Source: an uncultured Prevotellaceae bacterium (lineage in GTDB: Bacteria > Bacteroidota > Bacteroidia > Bacteroidales > Bacteroidaceae). From it: a stretch of 63,096 nt of DNA. The notes under the pieces are model-generated. The model was not told the origin of the DNA. It did not search any database and saw only the letters and a list, made by a program, of their open reading frames with translations. Positions 44,067 to 51,988 of the stretch are shown piece after piece. Within the stretch, counting starts at the first letter, position 1, and every line of letters starts with the position of its first letter. Both the position numbers and the translations under genes were made by a program. The stretch lies in NCBI GenBank assembly GCA_902801375.1, contig CADCIB010000022.1:1-63096 (forward strand), in the 5' to 3' direction.

Positions 44067-44154
44067 TGCGTCACCTTCCCCCATGAATAGCGTCGAATCA
44101 CCTTGCGATTTGCGTCACTTTGCCCTGTCGTTTGCGTCATTTCACGTGCTCATT
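44067..44154. repeat. 22-bp phased repeat array D (4 units)
   Basis: Units start at 44067, 44089, 44111 and 44133 with the core (T/A)GCGTC(A/G). The core recurs exactly every 22 bp while the rest of each unit varies. Nearby, at about 44177, CCATATCTCTATCCGCC resembles a unit of array A. Confidence 0.7.
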
Positions 44155-44422
44155 GATATTGTTTCGCACCCTCATACCATATCTCTATCCGCCTCTTAGA
44201 CCACAAATGACGGCATTGGGAACCATCAGCAGCATCGCGAGAACATACGAACAACGCGAAGAACGATTTCTTAGACTGTCCATGTTGCTAAAACGCGGAA
44301 AATAGTCAACGTATTTATGTCAAAATCCTTCATCAAGAATTTCTAATGGAGAAACGAATAAAATAGGCAATTATATACTATTTGACTCCAAGATTACCAA
44401 ATACCATAAAAACAATACTGAC

Positions 44423-44857
44423 CCCACCCCTGCCCCCCTCCCCTACATGGGAGGGGATTGCTGCGACCTCATGTACTTTCATTGGATGTTAGGGTTGGGA
44501 TAAATGCCTGATAGGTGCGACTTCGTAAGCACTCGGGGGTGTGTCAAAACTCTGCCGATTGTAGGGACATACTTTCATGTATGTCCGTTGGTCTGGATTT
44601 TGCTGGCCCCCATCGGTGTCATTTCGGACATACATAAAAAATTGTGATTAAGTGAGAACAAAGTCAAGCTTGCTTGTCATTTGTCGAACGTGAACAATTT
44701 ATCCAAGTATGTCCCTACACGCGGATAGAATTTGGCATTTTGACACACCCTCATTACTGCGCCCACATGTACTTTCATTGGATGTTAGGGGTGGGATAAA
44801 TGCCTGATAGGTGCGACTCCGTAGGCACTCCCCTCCCTTTCACAAAGGGGAGGGGGT
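44423..44857. mobile_element. Composite non-autonomous element: MITE-like core between direct repeats
   Basis: From left to right: a CCCCTCCC-type palindrome (44423-44457); a 65-bp repeat (44470-44534); a core of about 214 bp (44537-44750) with imperfect terminal inverted repeats starting GGGTGTGTCAAAA and an inner perfect 13-bp inverted repeat GTAGGGACATACT; a second copy of the 65-bp repeat (44766-44830, 3 differences); and a closing CCCCTCCC...GGGGAGGGGG palindrome. No ORF is inside. TIRs plus absence of coding capacity fit a MITE. Confidence 0.65.
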
Positions 44858-44923
44858 CAAATCATATATAATGGCCATAGAACAAGGAACGTTAACACCA
44901 GTATTAGCAACCGTTCTGCAAGA

Positions 44924-46609
44924 TTAATGCAACAGTTCGCCCGTTCGGACATTCACGCGGAAGTGATTGTCGGGCAGGCCGTTGAGCATGCAATGAAACA
45001 CCTCGTCCAGAACGGAAATCTCACTTCTCACTCCTCGCTCCCCGCTCCTCGGATGAACCTCATCCCCCTGGCACCTCGAAAAGAAATCCTCGTAGGCTTG
45101 CAAACGAGCTTGGGGGATTTCGCTCAAAGCCAGGGAACCCGCAAAGCGCAGGCGATAGAGGTCGGTGACGAGGTCAAGCCCCGTCCATGTGGCTTCGCCC
45201 GAAGGTGAAGAAGCATCGGCATACGCGCCACCTATCTGCGGCAAGAAGTCCTGCAGTTTTTGGGGCAAATCCTGCTTCACGAAGCGGTTGGCCACCAGTT
45301 CTGTGAACCATTGGGAGCAGAACTGACGGTAGTTGTTCAGAGGTGAGAGGCGAGAGGTGAGAGGTGAGAGATTACCATACCTCGGAAATAACGCATCGTA
45401 GCCAGGCACAGAGTCTATGCGCACGGTTTGAAAGTCGTAGATGCTGTCGTTTTCGATGGTCAGGATCTTATAGGCTGGCATATAGCCTGCAACGGTGGGA
45501 ACCTGTACATTGACAAGCGAGCCCCTACGACTGCCTTCATTACGATAAATCCCCGTTTGATTGACGTGCATGTGACCCGCTATGTGAAGGCGCACACCTG
45601 CCTCATAAAAAGCCTCGGCCACTTCAGGCTTGGGCACACGCGTCAGGTCGAAAGCCTTCTCACCCCAGGCCTCGCGGACGATGTCGGTGGCCCCGTTGTT
45701 GAAATCCAAAAGCGGATAGTGGCTGAACACCACAAGGCGCTTACCCTGTTCTTGGGAGCGACGCACCACGCTTCGCACCCAATCCACGAGGAAGGGCTTA
45801 TAAGCCATCACGTTGTTATAGCCTGGCCAAGAGCCGTTGTATAGGGGGGGCCTCCCCCCGCCCCTCCCAAGGAGAGGAGTCTGATTACCAACAGACGCTG
45901 CTTCTTTATGCGTATGCACACTGCCATCGATGGAAAGGAGCCAAAGACCAGGTTCCGGCTCCACCAGATAAGAGGCGTCGGGATAAGTTGTGGGATTGTC
46001 GGGATGCTCCCAATAGACATCGCCTTCATGGGGAAGGAATCCGAAATCATGCCATTCTTGAATCAGCTCAGGATAGCCCAGACAACGGAGCGAAGGCACG
46101 ACGGTGTCGGGGGTAAGGATTTCCTGCGGTTTGTTGGGCAGGAAAAACTGGCACGAATCGCTGTAGATGACACGCGGCTGGCCGTCGGCACCTAAAAAAT
46201 CCTTTTGCCCCCAATGCGACACTACGGGATAGTTGGGATCGTGATTGCCTGTGGTCATGAAGAACCGCATGCCATACTGTTGCTCATAGCCGCGAAGGAT
46301 GCGCGTGACGGCCTGACAGGTGAGCTCCTGGCCGTTGTCGGTCAGGTCGCCAGAAAGGATGACCAGCTTGATGCCACGCTGCGCCGCATCGTCGAGGGCA
46401 GCAAGGAAGGCAAAGTAATTCTCGTTGAAAAGCCGCGTGGAACGGGCCTGCGACTCCCACGTGCGCACCAATTCCGGGTGTCCCACCACATCCTGAAAAT
46501 GAGGGTCGGAGATGATGGCGATGCGCTGTGCCTGCACTTCAATTCCAAAAAGGAATGCGCAGAAAAGGCAAATGAGCATTAATTTACGGCCAAAACGGGC
46601 TGTAGCCAT
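44924..46609 (-). CDS. Secreted metallophosphoesterase, with repeat insertions
   Basis: 561 aa from MATARFGRKLMLIC; the open frame reaches 46666 but would give a signal peptide with a 29-residue lead. Calcineurin-like motifs: IISDPHFQD, ILSGDLTDNG, TTGNHDPN, VFSHYPL and IAGHMHVNQ, the two-metal centre of the superfamily. Residues about 243-254 (PLLGRGGGRPP) come from a G/C-rich palindrome at 45850-45882, and 415-424 from four GAGGTGA heptamers at 45340-45367. The extra upstream codons are three AATTCGTNN nonamers. It lies directly after pyrD, so may be co-transcribed. Substrate unknown. Confidence 0.82.
   Translation of the reverse strand: MATARFGRKLMLICLFCAFLFGIEVQAQRIAIISDPHFQDVVGHPELVRTWESQARSTRLFNENYFAFLAALDDAAQRGIKLVILSGDLTDNGQELTCQAVTRILRGYEQQYGMRFFMTTGNHDPNYPVVSHWGQKDFLGADGQPRVIYSDSCQFFLPNKPQEILTPDTVVPSLRCLGYPELIQEWHDFGFLPHEGDVYWEHPDNPTTYPDASYLVEPEPGLWLLSIDGSVHTHKEAASVGNQTPLLGRGGGRPPLYNGSWPGYNNVMAYKPFLVDWVRSVVRRSQEQGKRLVVFSHYPLLDFNNGATDIVREAWGEKAFDLTRVPKPEVAEAFYEAGVRLHIAGHMHVNQTGIYRNEGSRRGSLVNVQVPTVAGYMPAYKILTIENDSIYDFQTVRIDSVPGYDALFPRYGNLSPLTSRLSPLNNYRQFCSQWFTELVANRFVKQDLPQKLQDFLPQIGGAYADASSPSGEATWTGLDLVTDLYRLRFAGSLALSEIPQARLQAYEDFFSRCQGDEVHPRSGERGVRSEISVLDEVFHCMLNGLPDNHFRVNVRTGELLH
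45340..45367. repeat. Heptamer tract inside the phosphoesterase gene
   Basis: Four tandem copies of GAGGTGA (one is GAGGCGA), translated as SPLTSRLSPL on the minus strand. Confidence 0.85.
45850..45882. repeat. REP-like palindrome inside the phosphoesterase gene
   Basis: GCCTCCCCCCGCCCCTCCCA+AGGAGAGGAGTCT: shorter and more divergent than the 38-mers in guaA and the MATE gene but with the same GCCT-C-run start and internal palindrome. Confidence 0.55.
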
Positions 46610-46626
46610 CAGGGCATAGCTCTGAA

Positions 46627-46653
46627 AATTCGTAGAATTCGTGCAATTCGTTG
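46627..46653. repeat. Nonamer tandem tract at the 5' end of the phosphoesterase frame
   Basis: Three copies of AATTCGTNN (AATTCGTAG, AATTCGTGC, AATTCGTTG) lie between pyrD and the preferred phosphoesterase start. They would encode NCTNSTNF if translated. Confidence 0.7.
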
Positions 46654-46666
46654 TTTTCATTACCAT

Positions 46667-47572
46667 CTATACAACGCCAATTATCTCCTGAACGCTGCGA
46701 CACCCATGCTGGTCGAGCCACTGGTTGATGCCGTCGCGCACCTTGATGGTCACGGCTGGGTCGATGAAATTGGCCGTACCTATCTCGATGGCAGTAGCGC
46801 CCGCCATGAAAAACTCGATAGCATCACGAGCCGTCATGATGCCGCCGAGCCCCACCACAGGGATTTTCACTGCTTTGGCCACCTGCCACACCATACGGAG
46901 GGCGACGGGTTTCACGGCAGGACCACTCAATCCGCCTGTGCCGATGCTCAGTACTGGGCAGCGACGCTCTACATCGATGGCCATTCCCATGAGGGTGTTG
47001 ATGAGCGACACGCTGTCGGCTCCCTCGGCCTCTACGGCGCGGGCAATGTCGGCAATGTTGGTGACGTTGGGCGAAAGCTTCACAATCAGCGTTTTGGGAT
47101 AACGCTGCCTGACGGCGCGCACCACAGAAGCAGCTCCCTCGCAAGTGACGCCAAAGGCCATACCACCCTGCTTCACGTTGGGGCAGGAGATGTTCAGTTC
47201 GATGGCGGGCACATGTTCCAGGGCGGCCACCCGGGCGGCACACTCGGCATAGTCGTCTGGCGAGGAACCGCTCACGTTGACGATGATGTTCGTGCCGATA
47301 TCTTTGATTTCCGGATAGATGTGACTGCAGAAATAGTCCACCCCTTTGTTTTGCAGCCCCACACAATTGAGCATTCCTGAAGCCGTTTCCACCATACGCG
47401 GGTAGTCGTTGCCCTCGCGGGGATGCAGGGTGGTGCCTTTCACGATGATGCCGCCCAACTCATGAAGCGGTACAAAATCGGCAAACTCAGGTCCGTAGCC
47501 AAACGTCCCGGAAGCGGTCATCACGGGATTCTTCAGCTCCAATCTATCTATCTTTACTTGTAAATCAGCCAT
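46667..47572 (-). CDS. pyrD: Dihydroorotate dehydrogenase B, catalytic subunit
   Basis: 301 aa. It oxidises dihydroorotate to orotate in pyrimidine synthesis. Class-1B features: [16 protein letters not shown] at the N-terminus, [13 protein letters not shown] with the catalytic Cys (class 1 enzymes use Cys), [24 protein letters not shown], and the FMN-binding [12 protein letters not shown]. It works with the PyrK electron-transfer subunit encoded 39 bases upstream in the same operon. Confidence 0.95.
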   Translation of the reverse strand: MADLQVKIDRLELKNPVMTASGTFGYGPEFADFVPLHELGGIIVKGTTLHPREGNDYPRMVETASGMLNCVGLQNKGVDYFCSHIYPEIKDIGTNIIVNVSGSSPDDYAECAARVAALEHVPAIELNISCPNVKQGGMAFGVTCEGAASVVRAVRQRYPKTLIVKLSPNVTNIADIARAVEAEGADSVSLINTLMGMAIDVERRCPVLSIGTGGLSGPAVKPVALRMVWQVAKAVKIPVVGLGGIMTARDAIEFFMAGATAIEIGTANFIDPAVTIKVRDGINQWLDQHGCRSVQEIIGVV

Positions 47573-47611
47573 AATTCGTTGCTAAAATGAAAAACTCCTA
47601 ATACTATATTA

Positions 47612-48388
47612 TCAACTCCACATCAGTCTGCTGACATCGAACACTGGGCCCTCCTTGCACACACAGAGATTGCCCGCTGTGGTTTTCTCCACGCAGCAGA
47701 GACATGCGCCCAGTCCGCAAGCCATCATGTTCTCAAGCGAAGCCTCGCAATAGATGCCCCGACTCTTGGCAAAACGGGCAACAGCCACCATCATGGGTTT
47801 TGGTCCACAGGTGGAAATCTGCGTGAAATTCCCCTCCGACAGCACGGAATGATTGGTGACAAACCCTTTTTCGCCTGCAGAACCATCTTCCGTCGTCACG
47901 CACACGCGCCCGTACTTATTAAATTCGTCGAGCATCAGCAGGTCGTTGGCTGTACGGGCACCCAGAAGGAACGTAGGGCAAATGCCTTGCTCTTGGAGCC
48001 ACTGCCCATAATACAGTAGGGGAGCCACGCCCACGCCGCCACCAACGAGCAGGATGTTCGGCTGCTCAGCAGGCAAGTCCAAACGGAACGAGTTGCCCAA
48101 AGGCAAAACGGCATTCAGCACGTCGCCTGCCTGCAAACGAGCCAGCCGACGTGTTCCGTCGCCTATGGTCGCCACGAGAAGCCACAACTCATTGCGCTCA
48201 CGGTCGACAAAATGGATGGAAATGGGACGTCGGAGGAAGGTTTTAGGTGACTCATCGACCTTGATTTCGACAAACTGACCAGGCAGCATTTCCGGCAATC
48301 TGGAATCGGCTGTCAGTTTCAGCAACACATATCGGTCGTGAACATGACAGACCGAAACGACACGTAAATCGAGAATATACTTCTTCAT
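47612..48388 (-). CDS. pyrK: Dihydroorotate dehydrogenase B, electron-transfer subunit
   Basis: 258 aa starting MKKYILDLRVVSV; the longer frame overlaps the promoter and leader. It carries FAD (PISIHFVDRE region), an NAD-binding half (LLVGGGVGVAPLLYYGQWL) and a C-terminal [2Fe-2S] Cys cluster (CGLGACLCC and CVCKEG). It passes electrons from the PyrD FMN to NAD+. First gene of pyrK-pyrD; the leader contains a strong hairpin (48411-48446). Confidence 0.95.
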   Translation of the reverse strand: MKKYILDLRVVSVCHVHDRYVLLKLTADSRLPEMLPGQFVEIKVDESPKTFLRRPISIHFVDRERNELWLLVATIGDGTRRLARLQAGDVLNAVLPLGNSFRLDLPAEQPNILLVGGGVGVAPLLYYGQWLQEQGICPTFLLGARTANDLLMLDEFNKYGRVCVTTEDGSAGEKGFVTNHSVLSEGNFTQISTCGPKPMMVAVARFAKSRGIYCEASLENMMACGLGACLCCVEKTTAGNLCVCKEGPVFDVSRLMWS

Positions 48389-48410
48389 AGAAACACTTGA
48401 ATTAGCAAAA

Positions 48411-48446
48411 GCGAACGTCCTCGACCCGCTGTCGACGAACATTCGC
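48411..48446 (-). promoter_or_regulatory. Hairpin at the start of the pyrK-pyrD transcript
   Basis: On the mRNA, GCGAATGTTC and TCGAC pair with GTCGA and GGACGTTCGC: about 15 bp with one bulge and a 5-base loop, starting near the predicted transcription start (box at 48450-48457) and followed by TTTTGC. It may be an attenuation or stability element for pyrimidine control. Confidence 0.55.
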
Positions 48447-48449
48447 TTG

Positions 48450-48457
48450 CAAATTTA
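48450..48457 (-). promoter_or_regulatory. Promoter -7 box of pyrK-pyrD
   Basis: TAAATTTG on the minus strand, matching TAnnTTTG. Confidence 0.45.
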
Positions 48458-48509
48458 AATAAAAAAAACGAGACCAGCAAAAATGAGATGAAGAAAAAGC
48501 GAAAATCAC

Positions 48510-48974
48510 TTATTTCTTAGGCACAAAACTCTCCCAAGTCTGGTCGTCGTAGAAGACACGAATTTCAGTAATCTGACGCTTCGTTTTGTCAAAATAATTC
48601 AAATTAATTTTTTGCTGATTTTGCACTACTCGCGAGGTGGGTTGGGCAGAAATTCCTCGTGAGGGTTCAGCACTTCCCAGAGCAGAGTCGTCGAAAGCGA
48701 GCGTCTGTTCGCCAATCGGAGCCACGCGTTCCGCTGTCGACAGGCTATCAGTCTGTCCCTCTTGATCGGTATACATCTGCCCCTTGCCAAACATGAGCCA
48801 TTCCAGGTTGATGGAAGGGAGCTTGGCGCGGATGGCCTCCACAGTGTTGAGCGTAGGCTTCGTTCGCTCGTTGAAAATGCTGCTCAGCGAAGCGGCAGAC
48901 ATTCCGAGAAAGTTTGCGAACGTCTGCTGAGTCATGTGCTGACTCTCCATGATTTGCTTGATTCTATCCTTCAT
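48510..48974 (-). CDS. XRE-family transcriptional regulator
   Basis: 154 aa. Residues 1-60 are a Cro/CI-type helix-turn-helix (MTQQTFANFLGMSAASLSSI, then NERTKPTLNTVEAIRAKLP) ending in NLEWLMFGKGQMY, a pattern common in Bacteroidetes XRE proteins. The linker is Ser/Thr-rich, and the C-terminal 40 residues (NLNYFDKTKRQITEIRVFYD) are beta-like and may mediate dimerisation or ligand sensing. Promoter TACCTTTG at 49030-49037. Targets unknown. Confidence 0.8.
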   Translation of the reverse strand: MKDRIKQIMESQHMTQQTFANFLGMSAASLSSIFNERTKPTLNTVEAIRAKLPSINLEWLMFGKGQMYTDQEGQTDSLSTAERVAPIGEQTLAFDDSALGSAEPSRGISAQPTSRVVQNQQKINLNYFDKTKRQITEIRVFYDDQTWESFVPKK

Positions 48975-49029
48975 TTTTCTGTGTCATGTGCGAAAATAGG
49001 GGTGGTTTGTCCTTTTCCCGTTCAGTTTA

Positions 49030-49037
49030 CAAAGGTA
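49030..49037 (-). promoter_or_regulatory. Promoter -7 box of the XRE regulator
   Basis: TACCTTTG on the minus strand, about 55 bases before the start codon. Confidence 0.55.
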
Positions 49038-49723
49038 AAGCTATTATTTGAGATACGCAACAAATGTAGAAAACATTTTAGTTTTATTGAGATTAGATTT
49101 ATAAAATTAAAGTTTTAAATCTTAAATATACAAACATGAATAATGAGCTTTAAAATTACAAACACGAATTTACAGAAAGAAAACGTTACAAAGCCTTGTT
49201 TTAGCCATCTAAACCAATTAATTGGCTCATAATCGCTTACTTTCTTTATTTCTTTGCACAAATATGCAAATATGCAAAATCAACGCCCTTTCAGATTTAA
49301 AAAGCCTTCGACTTTCGCGAACTTATTTTCTTATTTTATTGGTTTTTATGCGTTTATGGTATCAAACATGTGAAGGCATATTCATTCCTTAAGATTTTGT
49401 ATTGTGAAGATTTGGAAATAAATACCTATATTTAAATAATCGATTTATTGCTTTACAAATCAACATTTCTATATCAAAACATGAATACTGATTAAGAATG
49501 GTGGTGTTTTGAATCGCAAATCAACAAATATAAAATCTTAAAAGAAGTGAACGCTAAATCCTGAAGTGCCGAAAAAAAGCCAAATCGCTCATTTTCGCGT
49601 TCTTTTGAACGAGCGGTCAGGAAGCTTGAAAAAACGCGATTTTTGAGGCTCTTTATTTCAGCTAAGTGTTGTTCACTCACCCACTTAACTCAAAAAAACA
49701 CGTTCTGCAAAAATCAAATTCTA

Positions 49724-49754
49724 CAAAAAAAGAGCCGAAACTCGACTCTTTTTT
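49724..49754 (-). terminator. Terminator after holA
   Basis: On the minus strand AAGAGTCGA pairs with CGGCTCTT (one G-T), flanked by A- and T-runs. A classic intrinsic terminator just past the stop. Confidence 0.8.
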
Positions 49755-49764
49755 GGGGTAAAAA

Positions 49765-50793
49765 TCAGTGGAAAATGAATGCGATCAGCTCTCTCATCAG
49801 CTCCCCAGACGGTGTATTTGGGTTGTCGAGGCCCTTCATTTTCGCATCCGTCTCTCGAATTTTATCAATTATCTGCATCACTTTCGTTCCAGAAAAATGC
49901 CTCATGGCGGTCACATACTCTCTGGCTGACCATCCCCCACCCTTCAATTCGAGCCATCGGGCCACCTCATTTTCGTTGTTCCGATCAGGAGCGTAATATG
50001 CCAAAAGCAAATTTTGGAAAAATCCGAAAAGCATCGGAACGAGCAAGAAGGGTCCGCCGCTCTTTGGATTTTTGTCAAAATAATTCACAATTTTATTTGC
50101 CTTCAAAATGTCACGATTTGCGATAGCATTTCGCAGCTCAAATCCATTATAGTCTTTGCTCACTCCTATCTGCTGTTCCACGATGTCGGGAGTCACTCTC
50201 CTATCCTCTCCAAGAGTGATCATCAGCTTGTCGAGTTCCGAGCTCATGCGGTTGAGGTCCGCCCCGATGTGTTCGGCTATCATCAGCGTGGCTTTGTTGT
50301 CGATCGTGCAATTTTTCGCCTGGAGATACGAAGTGATGAAACCCGCCAGCTCGTAGTCGCGTTTTTTCTTGCTTTCGAACACCACGCCCACCTGAGCGGC
50401 AAGACTGGCAATTTTCTTCCTGCCGTCCACCTTTCCGTTTTTATAGGCGATGACCAGCACCGTCGTCGGCTGCGGTTTTTCGAGATAGGCCTCCAGCTGA
50501 TCCCAGTTTTTGAGGTTTTGCGCCTCTTTCACAATCACCACCTGTCGTTCGGCCATCATGGGATAGCGTCGGGCCAAATCGGTGACTTGGGCTGTTGTCA
50601 CGTCGGAGCCGAACACGATAGTTTGGTTGAAATCGCGCTCTTCCTCGCGCAAAGCATGCTCTGCGATATAGTCGGTAATGCGGTCGATATAGTACGACTC
50701 CTCTCCATGAAGCAGGTAGAACGGCTTGAACTGCCCGGCCTTCAGGTCGCGCATCACCGCGTCGAATGTCACCAAAGAATCTTTTTTTGCCAT
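49765..50793 (-). CDS. holA: DNA polymerase III delta subunit
   Basis: 342 aa starting MAKKDSLVTFDAVMRDLKAG. Delta opens the sliding clamp during loading. Family features: FKPFYLLHGEESYYIDRIT, an AAA+-like fold without Walker motifs (VVIVKEAQNLKNWDQLEAYL), and NRMSSELDKLMI in the lid region. The TAACTTTG promoter at 50815-50822 supports this start over the ATG eight codons earlier. Divergent from the NUDIX-nuclease fusion gene. Confidence 0.93.
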   Translation of the reverse strand: MAKKDSLVTFDAVMRDLKAGQFKPFYLLHGEESYYIDRITDYIAEHALREEERDFNQTIVFGSDVTTAQVTDLARRYPMMAERQVVIVKEAQNLKNWDQLEAYLEKPQPTTVLVIAYKNGKVDGRKKIASLAAQVGVVFESKKKRDYELAGFITSYLQAKNCTIDNKATLMIAEHIGADLNRMSSELDKLMITLGEDRRVTPDIVEQQIGVSKDYNGFELRNAIANRDILKANKIVNYFDKNPKSGGPFLLVPMLFGFFQNLLLAYYAPDRNNENEVARWLELKGGGWSAREYVTAMRHFSGTKVMQIIDKIRETDAKMKGLDNPNTPSGELMRELIAFIFH

Positions 50794-50814
50794 ATCCTCA
50801 TGATTATCGATTTG

Positions 50815-50822
50815 CAAAGTTA
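50815..50822 (-). promoter_or_regulatory. Promoter -7 box of holA
   Basis: TAACTTTG on the minus strand, 22 bases before the ATG. Confidence 0.6.
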
Positions 50823-50897
50823 CGAGTTAGATTCCATTTATCCAAGAAAAAGCGCGTTAATCTTCGCTAACAACCACATTATTCGCCTGAAAGTTTG

Positions 50898-50905
50898 TAT
50901 CTTTG
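50898..50905 (+). promoter_or_regulatory. Promoter -7 box of the NUDIX fusion gene
   Basis: TATCTTTG, 49 bases before the ATG at 50954. Confidence 0.55.
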
Positions 50906-50953
50906 CACACAAATAGCAAGTAGCTTTTAGCTTCGCAAACCAATAGCAAGAAG

Positions 50954-51904
50954 ATGATGAAGGACAACAACGAAGAGCTGTTCCCTGTGGTCGACGAGCA
51001 GGGGCAAGTGGTAGGAAAAGCCTCACGCGGCGAGTGTCACGGAGGCTCTATGCTGCTTCATCCTGTGGTCCACCTGCACGTGTTCAATTCCCAGGGTGCC
51101 CTCTACCTACAGAAACGGCCGCAGTGGAAAGACATCCAGCCAGGCAAGTGGGACACGGCCGTAGGCGGTCACATCGACTATGGCGAAACGCCCGAAGAAG
51201 CCCTCAGGCGTGAAGCGCGCGAAGAGCTGGGCATCGTAGAGCTCAATGCCGAGCCGATGGGCAAATACGTGTTCCAGAGCACGCGCGAGCGCGAATTGGT
51301 GTACGTCCATCGCACCGTCTACGACGCTCCCCTTCTCCCCTCGTCTACAGAGCTCGACGGCGGACGCTTCTGGAGCCTGACGGAAATCCTTGCCGCAATG
51401 GGCAACGATGTGCTGACGCCCAATTTCGAGAGCGAGTTCCGCAGCTTCTTCCTGGCCGAAGGACTGAACCTACCCCGTTTCGCTGTCAAGACAAAGCGCA
51501 TCGACAACCGCCCGAAGCTGTTCGATCCCCTGCGGCGCAAATATGTGGCATTGACCCCCGAAGAGTGGGTGCGCCAGCATTTCGTCCACTTTCTCGTCCA
51601 TCAAAAGAAATACCCCGCCGGCCTGTTGGCCAACGAGGTAGAATTGCATGTGGGCGACAAACGCTTGCGCGCCGACACCTTATTATATAACAAGGACCTG
51701 CAGCCGCAGATGATCATCGAGTACAAAGCTCCGCATATCACCCTCTCGCAACAGGTGTTCGACCAGGTTTCGGCCTACAACCTGCTGCTGCATGTCGACT
51801 ATCTTGTCGTATCGAACGGCCTGCAGCACATCTGCTGTCAGATGGACTATGCCCATCACACTTACCATTTCCTGCGCGACATTCCCGACTACGAACAGCT
51901 GTAA
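50954..51904 (+). CDS. NUDIX hydrolase fused to an HsdR_N-like PD-(D/E)XK domain
   Basis: 316 aa. Residues about 1-170 are a NUDIX domain with the full box (G71-I94, GGHIDYGETPEEAL then REAREELGI); the context HVFNSQGALYLQKRPQWKD resembles isopentenyl-diphosphate-isomerase-like NUDIX proteins. Residues about 190-316 match the type I restriction HsdR N-terminal domain: E228/E230, D241 (RADTLLY) and E256-x-K258 (IIEYKAP) supply a PD-(D/E)XK-like site. There is no helicase motor, nor hsdM or hsdS nearby. In other Bacteroidetes a stand-alone HsdR_N protein often sits beside holA; here it has a NUDIX head. Confidence 0.87.
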   Translation: MMKDNNEELFPVVDEQGQVVGKASRGECHGGSMLLHPVVHLHVFNSQGALYLQKRPQWKDIQPGKWDTAVGGHIDYGETPEEALRREAREELGIVELNAEPMGKYVFQSTRERELVYVHRTVYDAPLLPSSTELDGGRFWSLTEILAAMGNDVLTPNFESEFRSFFLAEGLNLPRFAVKTKRIDNRPKLFDPLRRKYVALTPEEWVRQHFVHFLVHQKKYPAGLLANEVELHVGDKRLRADTLLYNKDLQPQMIIEYKAPHITLSQQVFDQVSAYNLLLHVDYLVVSNGLQHICCQMDYAHHTYHFLRDIPDYEQL

Positions 51905-51988
51905 GCACGGTGCGAAATGACGTTCGCGAGCCCCCTCCCTCATAGGAGTGGGTCAGCGCAGAAGGTCAAATTGTATGTAGTTACCTAT

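Larger units (their letters stand above)
43721..44923. other. 1.2-kb gene-free repeat-rich interval
   Basis: Between the 744-aa gene and the phosphoesterase gene, which is read toward it. It holds arrays C and D and the composite element; between them (43840-44060 and 44160-44420) I see no ORF, promoter or RNA that I can support. A 61-codon frame at 44120-44305 lacks a ribosome-binding site and is rejected. Confidence 0.7.
48975..49764. other. 790-bp A/T-rich gene-free interval
   Basis: Apart from the XRE promoter (49030-49037) and the holA terminator (49724-49754), I see nothing supportable. A 62-codon frame at 49492-49680 has no ribosome-binding site and atypical composition. Base composition is markedly more A/T-rich than the flanking genes. 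Confidence 0.6.

Noticed and set aside
44120-44305. 61-codon frame in the repeat-rich gap
   Set aside because: Starts inside array D, has no ribosome-binding site and resembles no known protein.
49492-49680. 62-codon frame in the A/T-rich gap
   Set aside because: No Shine-Dalgarno-like sequence or promoter and unusual composition; likely chance.
50954-51904. Type I restriction-modification locus suggested by the HsdR_N domain
   Set aside because: No hsdM, hsdS or helicase portion of HsdR is present; the domain stands in a NUDIX fusion.
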